From assembly GCA_963797675.1 (NCBI GenBank), contig CAWCQQ010000003.1, positions 1-64,000 of the forward strand: DNA of 64,000 nucleotides, read 5' to 3'. The notes under the pieces were generated by a model. It saw only the letters and a list, made by a program, of their open reading frames with translations. It did not search any database and was not told where the DNA came from. Made by a program: the position numbers and the translations under genes. Source of the DNA: DASQPR01 sp963797675. GTDB taxonomy: Bacteria; Actinomycetota; Actinomycetes; Mycobacteriales; Micromonosporaceae. How positions within the stretch are numbered: position 1 is the stretch's first letter; each line of letters starts with the position of its first letter. Positions 26,943 through 35,808 of this stretch are shown one piece after another.

Positions 26943-29294
26943 TCAGGACTGGACCCGCAGCGCCTGGACGCACTCGTCCGCCGTCAACGGCGGGGCGAGC
27001 AGGTATCCCTGCCCGTACTCGCAGCCCAGGTCGAGCAGGGCGTCAAACTGCTCCTGCGTCTCGATCCCTTCGGCGATCACGTTGACCGACAGCGACTCCC
27101 CCAGCGCGAGGATCGCCCGGACAATGCCGTGCTGCGTCTCACCGTCGGTCATCGGACGGACGAACGTCCGGTCGATCTTGATGCCCTCAACCGGGAACTG
27201 TGTCAGATAGGTCAGGCTCGAGTACGACATGCCGAAGTCGTCGAGCACGAAGTGGGCACCCGCTTCGCGCAATGCGTTGACCTGGTCGCCGATGTCTCCA
27301 CGGGTGTCCATCCGCTCGGTGACTTCCAGCCAGACGTCATGCGGATCGGCGCCGGCCGAGGTGATCACGTCGACCAGGTCCGGATTGGACCGCTCCAATT
27401 GGACCGCGGAAATGTTGACCCCCATGGTCAGTTGGGCCGCGGGGTAGAGCCGTTGCCATTCGGCGAGCCGCGCACACGACTCCGCAAGAACCCAGGCACC
27501 GATCGAAACGATCTCACCGGTCTCCTCGGCCATCGGGATGAACACGTCGGGCGACACCACTCCTCGTTCCGGATGCGTCCACCGCGCGAGCGCCTCGAAC
27601 GATCGGATCGCCGTCGTCTTCAGCTCGACCAGCGGCTGGTACTTGACGGAGAGCTGTCCACGTTCGAGTGCCCGTCCGAGTTCGGCGCGCAGGTCGAGCC
27701 GGTCGAGCGAACGGTGTGACGCCGCATCGTCGAACACCTCGATCCGGCCGGGCCCTTTGGCCTTGGCCTCATACATCGCCGCGTCGGCGTTGCGGAGCAT
27801 GACACTTGCCGTCGTACCGTTGCGGCCGAGCACCGCGCCGATGCTCGCCGTCACCGGGATGCGCTCGCCACGCAGGAGAATCGGATCGGTGAGAGCGAGT
27901 TGGACGCGGCGTCCGGCCTCGGTGAGGTCGGTCAGGTCGCGTACGCCGTTGAGCAGGAACACGAACTCGTCGCCCCCGAACCGGGCCAGCAGGTCGCCGG
28001 GGCGTACCGACATGTCGAGACGCTGCGCTACCTGCTGGATCAGTTCGTCACCGGCCTCATGCCCGAGTCGGTCGTTGATCGACTTGAACTTGTCGATATC
28101 GCAGAACATCAGGCCGACCGTCCCGGTGGGCGAGCGGACCAGCGCCTCGTCGATGCGCTGTCCGGCCTCGGTACGGTTGGCCAGTCCGGTCAGCGGATCG
28201 TGTGCCGCACGATGCCTCAGTTCCTGCTCACGTTCGATCAGCGCCCCGTACAGCTCGGCGTTGGTAATGGCCACGCTCAGGTAGTTGGCCATGATGATCG
28301 CGACATCGACGCCGGTCTTGCCGAACGAGCGCGCCCGATGTCCGGTCGCACCGAGCAGGGCAATCGCGGCGCCGTTACGCATCACCGGCACGCACAGCAC
28401 GGTGGGTGAGGCGTGCGTCTCGTCGGGACGGTCGCGGATCATCTCGCGTGGTCCGACGTAGGGCCGTCCGGCCGAGAACAGCTCCCAATTCGGCATCGTC
28501 TGCTTCGTCCGCGGCCACCGACGCGGGATGCTTTCGTCGGTGCCGGTGTAGGCCGCGAGGTCGAGGACATCATCGGAGATGGTCACGATGAACGACGAGT
28601 CCGTCTCGGTGATGTCCCGAAACAGGACGACGGCATCATCGAGAAGGGATTCGAGGTCGGTATGCCGGGCGAGACCAGGTCCGGCCTGAGCCAGCCGTTC
28701 GATCGCGGCGCCGCGCTCCAGTGCCTCCAGCGCCGAGACCATCCGCAGAGCCGCGACGGTCAGCACCTGAACATCGCGTTCGGAGAACGGATCGGTGTCG
28801 TCCCGAAGAAGGATCAGCAGATTCCCGGCGGATTCGGACCCGATCGCCAGCGGGATCCAGGCGCCCGGGCCGCCGGCACGGTCTCGCAGCGTGGCCGGCA
28901 GATCCGATTCGTCGACGGCGACGTGGGTGGTGGCGGTCGCCGTCGCGATCACTCCCCGCGCGGTAGGCCCCATCGGCCACGCGCCAGTGGACGCGAACGA
29001 CAGGCCGTACGCATTGGTCAGAACGAGCCCGTCGCGGCCGATCTCCACCACGCAGACCACGTCGCACCGGAGAACCTCGGCCAGCGCGGCCAGCGTGTGT
29101 TCGACCATCTCGCCGGGTGGCGCGGGCGTCCCAATCGCCGTGAGGAGCCGGATGAGCCCCGGCTTGTCCGATTCCGCTACACCTCCATGGGCAAGATCGT
29201 CATAGCGGATGTGATCTTCGGTCATTGCCGGACGACCGGTGCCACAAGGCTGGACAGACCAACCACCTCCGGTGTGCTCGCCGATCTCGCCCAT
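26943..29294 (-). CDS. GAF-GGDEF-EAL cyclic-di-GMP turnover protein
   Basis: 783-residue signalling protein: two GAF-like sensor domains (about residues 45-360), a diguanylate cyclase domain with intact RFGGDEF, and a phosphodiesterase domain with EALARW, DDFGMSYSSLTYL and IAEGIETQEQ. Both catalytic motifs look complete, so it could make or degrade c-di-GMP depending on GAF input. No membrane segments. The start may be 29294 or the internal ATG at 29225; neither has a clear Shine-Dalgarno. Convergent with gnd. Confidence 0.93.
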   Translation of the reverse strand: MGEIGEHTGGGWSVQPCGTGRPAMTEDHIRYDDLAHGGVAESDKPGLIRLLTAIGTPAPPGEMVEHTLAALAEVLRCDVVCVVEIGRDGLVLTNAYGLSFASTGAWPMGPTARGVIATATATTHVAVDESDLPATLRDRAGGPGAWIPLAIGSESAGNLLILLRDDTDPFSERDVQVLTVAALRMVSALEALERGAAIERLAQAGPGLARHTDLESLLDDAVVLFRDITETDSSFIVTISDDVLDLAAYTGTDESIPRRWPRTKQTMPNWELFSAGRPYVGPREMIRDRPDETHASPTVLCVPVMRNGAAIALLGATGHRARSFGKTGVDVAIIMANYLSVAITNAELYGALIEREQELRHRAAHDPLTGLANRTEAGQRIDEALVRSPTGTVGLMFCDIDKFKSINDRLGHEAGDELIQQVAQRLDMSVRPGDLLARFGGDEFVFLLNGVRDLTDLTEAGRRVQLALTDPILLRGERIPVTASIGAVLGRNGTTASVMLRNADAAMYEAKAKGPGRIEVFDDAASHRSLDRLDLRAELGRALERGQLSVKYQPLVELKTTAIRSFEALARWTHPERGVVSPDVFIPMAEETGEIVSIGAWVLAESCARLAEWQRLYPAAQLTMGVNISAVQLERSNPDLVDVITSAGADPHDVWLEVTERMDTRGDIGDQVNALREAGAHFVLDDFGMSYSSLTYLTQFPVEGIKIDRTFVRPMTDGETQHGIVRAILALGESLSVNVIAEGIETQEQFDALLDLGCEYGQGYLLAPPLTADECVQALRVQS

Positions 29295-29306
29295 TCTAAT
29301 GGAGTT

Positions 29307-29333
29307 CGGCTACGCCGAAGCGGCTACGCCGAA
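29307..29333. repeat. Direct repeat with dyad symmetry upstream of two divergent genes
   Basis: CGGCTACGCCGAA occurs twice (29307-29319 and 29321-29333), and the first copy with flanking TT forms the palindrome TTCGGC-TAC-GCCGAA. It lies just upstream of the GGDEF-EAL start. Possible operator; no independent support. Confidence 0.35.
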
Positions 29334-29392
29334 CAACGGCGGCGGGACGGTCGTGACGCATAAGTAGTGGTCAGAACGGGTACACGTGGGTT

Positions 29393-29692
29393 ATGGCGAA
29401 ACTCTATGCGGGCCCAGCGATCTTCTCGTTTCCGGACGGTCCAACCGTCGATGCAACAGTTGATCTTTCGCAAGACGACGATCCGGTGCTGGTCACCTGG
29501 ACCGGCATCGCGGAGAGCCCGGAGGAAGGCAGCCTGTGGAACGGCGGCCAGCGGGCGTGCACGCTCCGGATCGGGGAGGTGGAAACGGGCTATCGCGTCG
29601 GCGAGTGCATGGTCACTGACCTGGAACCGGCCGACGGCGTCGAGCGAGTCACTATCCACGGATCGGGCGAATTCGCCGTGGTCGAGACCTGA
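29393..29692 (+). CDS. Hypothetical small beta-rich protein
   Basis: 99-residue acidic protein (MAKLYAGPAIFSFPDGP) with alternating hydrophobic pattern suggesting a small beta barrel or sandwich. I recognise no family with confidence; some resemblance in style to DUF4873-type proteins is not sufficient for assignment. No signal peptide. Stands alone between a divergent and a convergent gene. Confidence 0.6.
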   Translation: MAKLYAGPAIFSFPDGPTVDATVDLSQDDDPVLVTWTGIAESPEEGSLWNGGQRACTLRIGEVETGYRVGECMVTDLEPADGVERVTIHGSGEFAVVET

Positions 29693-29702
29693 GCGCTGCC
29701 GA

Positions 29703-30107
29703 TCAGCGGTCGCGCGGGGTTTCGACGATCACATTCGTGGACTTGATGATCGCTACCGCGACCGAACCGACTTCCAGCTGCAGATCGTCGACCGCTTCGC
29801 GGCTCATCAGCGAAACGATCCGATGCGGCCCGGCCTGTATCTCCACCTGCGCCATCACCGTGTCCTTCAAGACGGCGGTGACCAGGCCGGTCAACCGGTT
29901 GCGCGCCGATGATGTCGAGGCCGCCTCGTCCGTACGCCCGTGCGTCGCCAGAAATGCGGCCAGATCCGCGCCCTCGACCAGCCGGTAGCCGTTCGCTTCC
30001 CGGGTGGCCGGCAGCTTGCCGGAGTCGGCCCACCGGCGCACGGTGTCGGTACTCACGCCGAGCAGCTCGGCCGCCTCGCTGATTCGGAACTGTGTCACGA
30101 CGGTCAT
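29703..30107 (-). CDS. Molybdate-responsive protein: HTH plus Mop/TOBE domain
   Basis: 134-residue protein: an N-terminal MerR/excisionase-type helix-turn-helix (SEAAELLGVSTDTVRRWADS) joined to a single C-terminal Mop/TOBE domain (LTGLVTAVLKDTVMAQVEIQ ... VAVAIIKSTNVIVE), which binds molybdate oxyanion. Small proteins of this layout bind molybdenum and may regulate uptake or storage. I chose ATG 30107 (MTVVTQFRISEA) because homology begins there. Its location beside moaA and three molybdenum-hydroxylase sets supports a role in molybdenum homeostasis. Confidence 0.85.
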   Translation of the reverse strand: MTVVTQFRISEAAELLGVSTDTVRRWADSGKLPATREANGYRLVEGADLAAFLATHGRTDEAASTSSARNRLTGLVTAVLKDTVMAQVEIQAGPHRIVSLMSREAVDDLQLEVGSVAVAIIKSTNVIVETPRDR

Positions 30108-30187
30108 CGTAAGTGTCCGTCGCCGCCGCGCGATCGGCCGCGGTCGGGAATCGCGGTTCGCCACCTACTCCGGCGGGCCGACGCGGC

Positions 30188-30799
30188 CTACCGGACGGGC
30201 GCCGGACCGCCGATCGCGCGCCAGACCAGTGCGGCGGTGCGCTGCGGCCAATCGGTCGGCGGCGGGTCACCGGCGAGTGCTCGGCCGTACCAGCTGCCGG
30301 TACACATCGTGATCGCTATCTCCAGGTCGGCGTCGCGATCGACCAGGTCGAGTTGCTGCGCCTCCCGCAGGATCCCGGCAATGCGCTGCCGTCGCGGTGC
30401 GATCACGCGCTCCCGATAGCGCGCGACGACGCCGGGATCCGCGGTGTCCTGCAGCATCGCGCCGACCAGCGACATTCGCCCCGGCATGGATACACCGCGG
30501 GCAAAATCGCCGAGTTCGGCGACCAGAGCCTCGAACGGGCCCAGCCGCCCGGCGGCCGGGCCCGGGTGGATGTCGCCGGTGGACGTGTCCTCGATCGTTC
30601 CGACCACCGCGTCGGCAAGATCGGCCTTGGTCGGCCACCGCCGGTAGAGCGCCTGCCGGGTGGTCCCGGCCTCCTGAGCGACTGCGGCGATTGACATGCC
30701 CTCGTACCCGTACCGCGACAGGTGCCGCCTGGCCACGGCGAGGACGCGCTCGTCGATCGCGACATCACGGGTACGTCCCACACGGGCTTTTAAATCCAC
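30188..30799 (-). CDS. TetR-family transcriptional regulator
   Basis: 203-residue repressor-type protein. N-terminal TetR helix-turn-helix: MSIAAVAQEAGTTRQALYRR followed by WPTKADLADAVV. C-terminal ligand domain not assignable. GTG 30799 is the best start since anything longer would run into the divergent globin gene. The two starts are only 23 bases apart, so this regulator very probably controls the globin gene and itself. Confidence 0.9.
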   Translation of the reverse strand: MDLKARVGRTRDVAIDERVLAVARRHLSRYGYEGMSIAAVAQEAGTTRQALYRRWPTKADLADAVVGTIEDTSTGDIHPGPAAGRLGPFEALVAELGDFARGVSMPGRMSLVGAMLQDTADPGVVARYRERVIAPRRQRIAGILREAQQLDLVDRDADLEIAITMCTGSWYGRALAGDPPPTDWPQRTAALVWRAIGGPAPVR

Positions 30800-30802
30800 A
30801 TC

Positions 30803-30816
30803 TGTATTGTATTGTA
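30803..30816. promoter_or_regulatory. Direct TGTAT repeats in the tetR/globin divergent region
   Basis: TGTATTGTATTGTA is an AT-rich island in GC-rich surroundings. On the minus strand it reads as two overlapping TACAAT hexamers that can act as a -10 element placing transcription at or next to the tetR GTG (leaderless). It is the only space for a TetR operator between the two genes. Confidence 0.4.
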
Positions 30817-30822
30817 AGAAGC

Positions 30823-31293
30823 ATGAATCTTGAAGACTCCGTGCCCAGTCTGTACGAGTGGGCCGGCGGCACACCGGCGCTGGAGCGGCTCACGGATGCG
30901 TTCTATCGCGAGGTGCTCAAGGATGATCTGCTCGAGCCGCTGTTCGGGCAGATGTCGCCGGATCACCCGAGGTTCGTCGCCATGTGGCTGGCCGAGGTGT
31001 TCGGCGGCCCGAATACCTACACGACCGAGCGGGGCGGCTATCCGAACATGCTCGCCCACCATCTCGGCAAGGCGATCACCGAACCGCAGCGCCGCCGATG
31101 GATCAGCCTCCTGACCGACGCCGCCGACGAGGTCGGGTTGCCGGACGATCCGGAGTTCCGGGCCGCGTTCATGAGTTACATCGAGTGGGGTACGCGACTC
31201 GCGAAGGCCAACTCGCAGCCGGATGCCGCGCCGTTCCCGCAGGCGCCCGTACCACATTGGGGTTGGGGTGTTGCTCCGCCTTATCGTGGTTGA
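30823..31293 (+). CDS. Truncated haemoglobin, group II (trHbO-like)
   Basis: 156-residue globin of the 2-on-2 type: SLYEWAGGTPALERLTDAFY at the start, the LEPLFGQMSPDHPRF segment, YTTERGGYPNMLAHHLGKAI carrying the proximal His, and a C-terminal WGWG motif as in GlbO. Such proteins bind O2, CO or NO and can detoxify reactive nitrogen species or deliver oxygen. Divergent from a TetR gene. CO or NO handling would fit the nearby CO dehydrogenases, but this is inference. Confidence 0.9.
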   Translation: MNLEDSVPSLYEWAGGTPALERLTDAFYREVLKDDLLEPLFGQMSPDHPRFVAMWLAEVFGGPNTYTTERGGYPNMLAHHLGKAITEPQRRRWISLLTDAADEVGLPDDPEFRAAFMSYIEWGTRLAKANSQPDAAPFPQAPVPHWGWGVAPPYRG

Positions 31294-31343
31294 CGTTTTT
31301 CCGACACTCTATGACCAGCAGTTCCGCCGTATCGTGTCGCGAT

Positions 31344-32051
31344 ATGCGGTACACATCGATGGTCGGCTCATTCATGCTCATCGGGGTGTTGGCTGTCGCG
31401 GGCTGCGGCAGTAACACGCCCAGCAACGGCAACGGCGCGCTCAGCGGTCCGCAGTCGCAAACCGTCACGTCACCACCGGCGACCGCGCATACGACTGCGC
31501 CGACCACCACGCCGGCGACGAAGAAGACCACGAAGCCGACGGCTACCTGGCCGAGCCCGGAAGACTGCGTCTCCTACGACCCGTCGCAGCTGACCGTCGA
31601 CGGCAGCGGCGCGAGCGGAACGTTCGTCGTCAGCTCCGGCTCGACCGTCGTCATGCGGTTGCACGGTCAGGAGGACCAGGTCGGGCAGCAAGCGCTTGCG
31701 CTGGCGCAGCGGTACACGAAGCACTGCTACATCGGCCGCAACAACACCCGGAGCCCTCAAGGCGACTACATCTTCGACTACTGGCGCGACCCGTCCGGCC
31801 AGACGCCGACGATCCCCGGCCTCGACGACGCCTGCTCGCCCTACAACAACCACAACCTGACGGTGGAGGATATGGGCGACAACGACGGCTGGCGGGTCAA
31901 GGACCACGACGACGTCCTGCACGTCTTCGACAACGGTACGGATGCCAACAACGCCGACATCGTCTTCCTCAAATACACCCGGTCCTGCTCGATCGGCGAA
32001 ACCCAGGACAGCGACAACGACCTGGGTGCGGTGACGTTCCAGCTGTCCTGA
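31344..32051 (+). CDS. Hypothetical secreted lipoprotein
   Basis: About 235 residues: signal peptide MLIGVLAVAGC with lipobox VAGC, a Thr/Pro-rich linker (PTTTPATKKTTKPT), and a globular domain with four cysteines and several Trp/Asp-rich segments (YIFDYWRDPSG, NDGWRVKDHDD). ATG 31344 or 31311 are both possible starts. No family recognised. Confidence 0.65.
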   Translation: MRYTSMVGSFMLIGVLAVAGCGSNTPSNGNGALSGPQSQTVTSPPATAHTTAPTTTPATKKTTKPTATWPSPEDCVSYDPSQLTVDGSGASGTFVVSSGSTVVMRLHGQEDQVGQQALALAQRYTKHCYIGRNNTRSPQGDYIFDYWRDPSGQTPTIPGLDDACSPYNNHNLTVEDMGDNDGWRVKDHDDVLHVFDNGTDANNADIVFLKYTRSCSIGETQDSDNDLGAVTFQLS

Positions 32052-32149
32052 CCTGTTCCCGAGTGCCCGGCACGCGCTACGGTCGAGGAGAGAGATCGCG
32101 AACGCGGTCCTCATCCGCAGCGCCGATGCTGCGGGGCGAAGGGACGCAC

Positions 32150-33151
32150 ATGGCCAACGGTGGTCTCGTCGACCGGTACGGGCGGACGGCTGTCGATCTC
32201 CGCGTCTCGCTGACCGACAAATGCAACCTGCGGTGTACGTACTGCATGCCGGCCGAGGGGCTGGAGTGGCTGGCCGGGCCTGATCTGTTGACCGACGAGG
32301 AGATCATCCGGCTGGTCGACATCGGCGTCACGCGCCTGGGCATCCGCGAGGTGCGGTTCACCGGCGGGGAGCCGCTGATCCGCCGTGGCCTGCTCCCGAT
32401 CGTCGCGGCGACGACCGCGCTCGTCCCTCGGCCGTCCGTCTCGGTCACGACCAACGGCATCGGCCTGGCCAAACTCGCCCGGCCGCTGGCCGACGCCGGT
32501 CTCGACCGCGTCAACGTCTCCCTCGACACCCTCGACCCGGCCCGTTTCCTCGAACTCACCCGCCGCGACCGTCACCGCGATGTGATCGCCGGTCTCGAAG
32601 CCGCCGTCGACGCCGGTTTGACGCCGGTCAAGGTGAACGCCGTCTTGATGCGTGGCGTCAACGATGACGAGGCCGTCGCGCTGCTGCGGTTTGCGCTGGA
32701 TCACGGCTACGAAATGCGGTTCATCGAACAGATGCCGCTGGATGCCGAGCACCTCTGGACCCGCGCCGAGATGGTGACCGCCGACGAGATCCTCGCCGAC
32801 GTACGGACCGCATTCGACCTCGTGCCCGATCCGGCGCATCGAGGTGCGTCGCCCGCCGAGACCTGGGTTGTCGCCGGCTACGACGGTGCGAAGGTCGGCA
32901 TCATCGGCAGCGTCACCCGACCGTTCTGCGGCGACTGCGACCGTACTCGGCTGACCGCCGACGGTCAGATCCGATCGTGCTTGTTCAGCCGAGACGAATC
33001 AGACCTGCGGTCGGCGCTGCGGGCCGGGTGCACCGACGCCGAGATCGCCGACCGGTGGCGGATCGCGATGGCCGCGAAGCTGCCCGGACATGCGATCAAC
33101 GACCCGGCGTTCCTGCAGCCGTCGCGTCCGATGTCGGCGATCGGCGGCTGA
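32150..33151 (+). CDS. moaA: GTP 3',8-cyclase MoaA
   Basis: 333-residue radical-SAM enzyme that catalyses the first step of molybdenum cofactor synthesis from GTP (with MoaC). The radical-SAM cluster motif CNLRCTYC, the RFTGGEPLIRRGL segment, the second cluster CGDC...CL near residues 265-282, and the conserved C-terminal Gly-Gly (SAIGG) are all present. ATG 32150 is preceded by GAAGGGA. It begins a run of molybdoenzyme genes on the plus strand. Confidence 0.97.
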   Translation: MANGGLVDRYGRTAVDLRVSLTDKCNLRCTYCMPAEGLEWLAGPDLLTDEEIIRLVDIGVTRLGIREVRFTGGEPLIRRGLLPIVAATTALVPRPSVSVTTNGIGLAKLARPLADAGLDRVNVSLDTLDPARFLELTRRDRHRDVIAGLEAAVDAGLTPVKVNAVLMRGVNDDEAVALLRFALDHGYEMRFIEQMPLDAEHLWTRAEMVTADEILADVRTAFDLVPDPAHRGASPAETWVVAGYDGAKVGIIGSVTRPFCGDCDRTRLTADGQIRSCLFSRDESDLRSALRAGCTDAEIADRWRIAMAAKLPGHAINDPAFLQPSRPMSAIGG

Positions 33152-33153
33152 GC

Positions 33154-33738
33154 GTGCGCCGGATTGCAGGACTCCTGCTGGCCGCCGGCGGTGGCCGCCG
33201 CTACGGCATGCCGAAGGCGCTCGCCCGCGTGGACGGCCGATCGATGCCGGAACTCGCGCTCGAAACGCTGCGCAACGGAGGAGCCGACCCGATCATCGCG
33301 GTCATCGGCGCAGCCGCAGCCGACGTACGCGCGACCGTGACCTGGGGTGATGCCACTGTGGTCGAAAACGAGCAGTGGGAAACCGGAATGGGCTCGTCGC
33401 TTCGCGCGGGGCTCGCCGCACTCGACGAGCAGGATGCCGACGCTGCGCTCATCCTGCTCGTCGATACGCCAGGCATCACCGCTGCGGCGATCGAACGGGT
33501 GGCCGACGCCGCTCGGGCCGGAGACGCGCGCCGAGCGCTCCTCGCCGCCTCGTACGCCGGCCGGCAGGGTCACCCGGTGTTGATCGGTCGGGAGCACTGG
33601 GCCGGTGTCGCGGCCGGCGCGATCGGTGACACCGGCGCCAAGCCGTATCTGCAGGCGCACTCCGACGAACTACGGCTTATCGCCTGTGACGACATCGCCG
33701 ACGGAACGGACATCGATACTCCTACCGCCGCGGTTTGA
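33154..33738 (+). CDS. MobA/MocA-type nucleotidyltransferase for molybdenum cofactor
   Basis: 194-residue NTP-transferase of the MobA-like/MocA group. The N-terminal signature LLAAGGGRRYGMPKAL binds the nucleotide triphosphate; VDTPGI and GHPVLI are the other family motifs. MocA-type enzymes attach CMP to molybdopterin to give the cytosine dinucleotide form used by CO dehydrogenases and aldehyde oxidases. GTG 33154 follows the moaA stop by two bases, so the two are cotranscribed. Choice of CTP over GTP is inferred from the neighbouring enzymes. Confidence 0.85.
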   Translation: MRRIAGLLLAAGGGRRYGMPKALARVDGRSMPELALETLRNGGADPIIAVIGAAAADVRATVTWGDATVVENEQWETGMGSSLRAGLAALDEQDADAALILLVDTPGITAAAIERVADAARAGDARRALLAASYAGRQGHPVLIGREHWAGVAAGAIGDTGAKPYLQAHSDELRLIACDDIADGTDIDTPTAAV

Positions 33739-33817
33739 GCGCTGGCCGGCGGGCACGGCGGGCGCGTCCACGCTGAAGTGCTGGCGTTTTCACGACCGGC
33801 GACGGCATAGTTTGGTC

Positions 33818-34699
33818 ATGGGCCCGTCATCTGCGCGAAACATCGACTCGCCGGCGGCGCTGGCCGAAGCGCTGGCCGAAGCCGGATACCTGGCCGACGA
33901 CGGTCTCGCCACGGCCGGATATCTGGCGATGCGGCTGGGGCGCCCGCTGTTCCTGGAAGGCGACGCGGGCGTCGGCAAGACCGCATTCGCCCAGGCCATG
34001 GCCGTCGCGACGGGATCGGCGTTCATCCGGCTGCAGTGCTACGAGGGCCTCGACGTCACGCAGGCCCTCTACGACTGGGACTTTCCGCGCCAGATCCTGC
34101 ACCTGCGGGCGCTGGAGGCGGCCGGGGAGAAGATCGACGAAGCCGGCCTGTACGACCGGCGGTTCCTGATCGCCCGGCCGCTACTCCAAGCACTGGAGAC
34201 CAGCCCGTGCGTGTTGCTCGTCGACGAGATCGATCGGGCCGACGACGAGTTCGAGGCGTTTCTGCTGGAGATCCTGTCCGAATCCGCGATCACGATCCCG
34301 GAACTCGGCCGGATCGCGGCGCCGACTCCGCCGCTCGCCGTCCTGACCAGCAACCGGACCCGTGAGGTGCACGACGCGCTCAAGCGCCGATGCCTGTACC
34401 ACTGGGTGGAGCATCCGTCGTTCGATCGCGAGGTCGAGATCCTGCACCTGCGGCTGCCGGACATCACGGCGCGGCTGGCGACGGACGTGGCCACCGCGGT
34501 AGCTCGGATGCGGGAACTCGACCTGCTCAAACCGCCCGGTGTCGCGGAGTCGATCGACTGGGCGGCAGCGCTGGCCGTACTCGGTGCGCGTTCCCTTGAT
34601 CCTGATCGGGCCGCCGCAACACTCGGATCGGTGCTGAAATACCGCGAGGACGCCGACCGGATCCGCGCCAAAGGCCTCGCCGCTCTGATCGGCGCATGA
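33818..34699 (+). CDS. MoxR/CoxD-type AAA+ ATPase (form II set)
   Basis: 293-residue AAA+ chaperone-like ATPase: Walker A EGDAGVGKTA, Walker B VLLVDEIDRADDEFEAFLLE, sensor SNRTREVHDALKRRCLYHW. In CO dehydrogenase systems CoxD helps mature the active site. It is overlapped by the VWA gene (ATGATGG), forming the usual MoxR-VWA pair. A second, separate CoxD homologue is in the form I operon. Confidence 0.88.
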   Translation: MGPSSARNIDSPAALAEALAEAGYLADDGLATAGYLAMRLGRPLFLEGDAGVGKTAFAQAMAVATGSAFIRLQCYEGLDVTQALYDWDFPRQILHLRALEAAGEKIDEAGLYDRRFLIARPLLQALETSPCVLLVDEIDRADDEFEAFLLEILSESAITIPELGRIAAPTPPLAVLTSNRTREVHDALKRRCLYHWVEHPSFDREVEILHLRLPDITARLATDVATAVARMRELDLLKPPGVAESIDWAAALAVLGARSLDPDRAAATLGSVLKYREDADRIRAKGLAALIGA

Positions 34700-35808
34700 T
34701 GGCCCGCGACGTGACCGGAGTCCTCGTCGAGTTCGCGCGCACGCTGCGCAGCGCGGGTGTCGAGGCATCTCCGGACCGCGTCGCGATGATGCTCACCGCG
34801 GTGGACGCGCTCGGCGTGCACCAGCCGCGGGACATGTTCTGGGCCGGGCGGATGACGCTGTGCGCGACCGCCGACGACCTGGCCGTCTACGACGCGGCGT
34901 TCGCTGCGTACTTCGGTGGATACGCGCCGGTCCGCGGTCTGCCGCTGCCGGTACCGCCGACGATGCCCCGGGCCGCGATTCCCTTCGGAAACCACGGGGG
35001 TACGGGCGACGGCGACGACGCCGACGGTATCCAGATCTCGATGACTGCCAGCGACACCGAACTGCTGCGCCATCGCGACGTGGCGCACCTGTCCGCAGTG
35101 GAGCGCGACGACGTCCGGCGGATGATCTCGATGCTCGCGGTCGGCACCGCCACGCGACCGAGCCGGCGACGTGCACCGGCGAATCGCGGCCAGGTCGATG
35201 TCGCGCGGACCGTCCGGCAGATGCTGCGCGACGGTGGTGAGCCGGGCCGGCTGCTGCGGCGCGCACGCCGGTCGAAGCCTCGCAAGCTCGTCCTGCTGCT
35301 GGACGTGTCCGGGTCGATGTCGCCGTACGCGGACGCGCTGCTCTGTTTCGGCCACGCCGCCGTACGCCGCCGGCCCACGTCGACCGAGGTGTTCACGATC
35401 GGCACCCGGCTGACCCGGGTGACTCGGGCCCTGCGGCTGCGAGATCCGGACGACGCGCTGAAGACGGCCGGCGAGACGATCCCGGATTGGCACGGCGGGA
35501 CGCGACTGGCGGAGTCGCTGACCGCGTTCCTGAACCGGTGGGGTCAGCGCGGTACGGCTCGCGGCGCGATCGTGGTGCTGTGCAGCGACGGGTGGGAACG
35601 TGGTGATCCACGGCCGCTCGGCGAGGCGGTCGCGCGGCTGTCCCGGCTCGCGTACCGGCTGGTGTGGGTGAACCCGCACTCCGGCCGGGACGGCTATGAA
35701 CCACTGGCCGGAGGTATGGCAGCGGCACTGCCCTACCTCGATGAATTCGTCTGCGGACACAGCGTCTCGGCGCTGGAGGAGTTGGTACAGGTGATCTCCC
35801 ATGCGTGA
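34696..35808 (+). CDS. VWA-containing CoxE-like protein (form II set)
   Basis: 370-residue protein with a C-terminal von Willebrand factor A domain carrying the MIDAS motif DVSGSMSPYA and SDGWERGD. CoxE-type proteins act with the MoxR ATPase in maturation of molybdenum hydroxylases. Starts inside the MoxR stop and its end overlaps the xdhC start by 8 bases, so all three are coupled. Confidence 0.88.
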   Translation: MMARDVTGVLVEFARTLRSAGVEASPDRVAMMLTAVDALGVHQPRDMFWAGRMTLCATADDLAVYDAAFAAYFGGYAPVRGLPLPVPPTMPRAAIPFGNHGGTGDGDDADGIQISMTASDTELLRHRDVAHLSAVERDDVRRMISMLAVGTATRPSRRRAPANRGQVDVARTVRQMLRDGGEPGRLLRRARRSKPRKLVLLLDVSGSMSPYADALLCFGHAAVRRRPTSTEVFTIGTRLTRVTRALRLRDPDDALKTAGETIPDWHGGTRLAESLTAFLNRWGQRGTARGAIVVLCSDGWERGDPRPLGEAVARLSRLAYRLVWVNPHSGRDGYEPLAGGMAAALPYLDEFVCGHSVSALEELVQVISHA

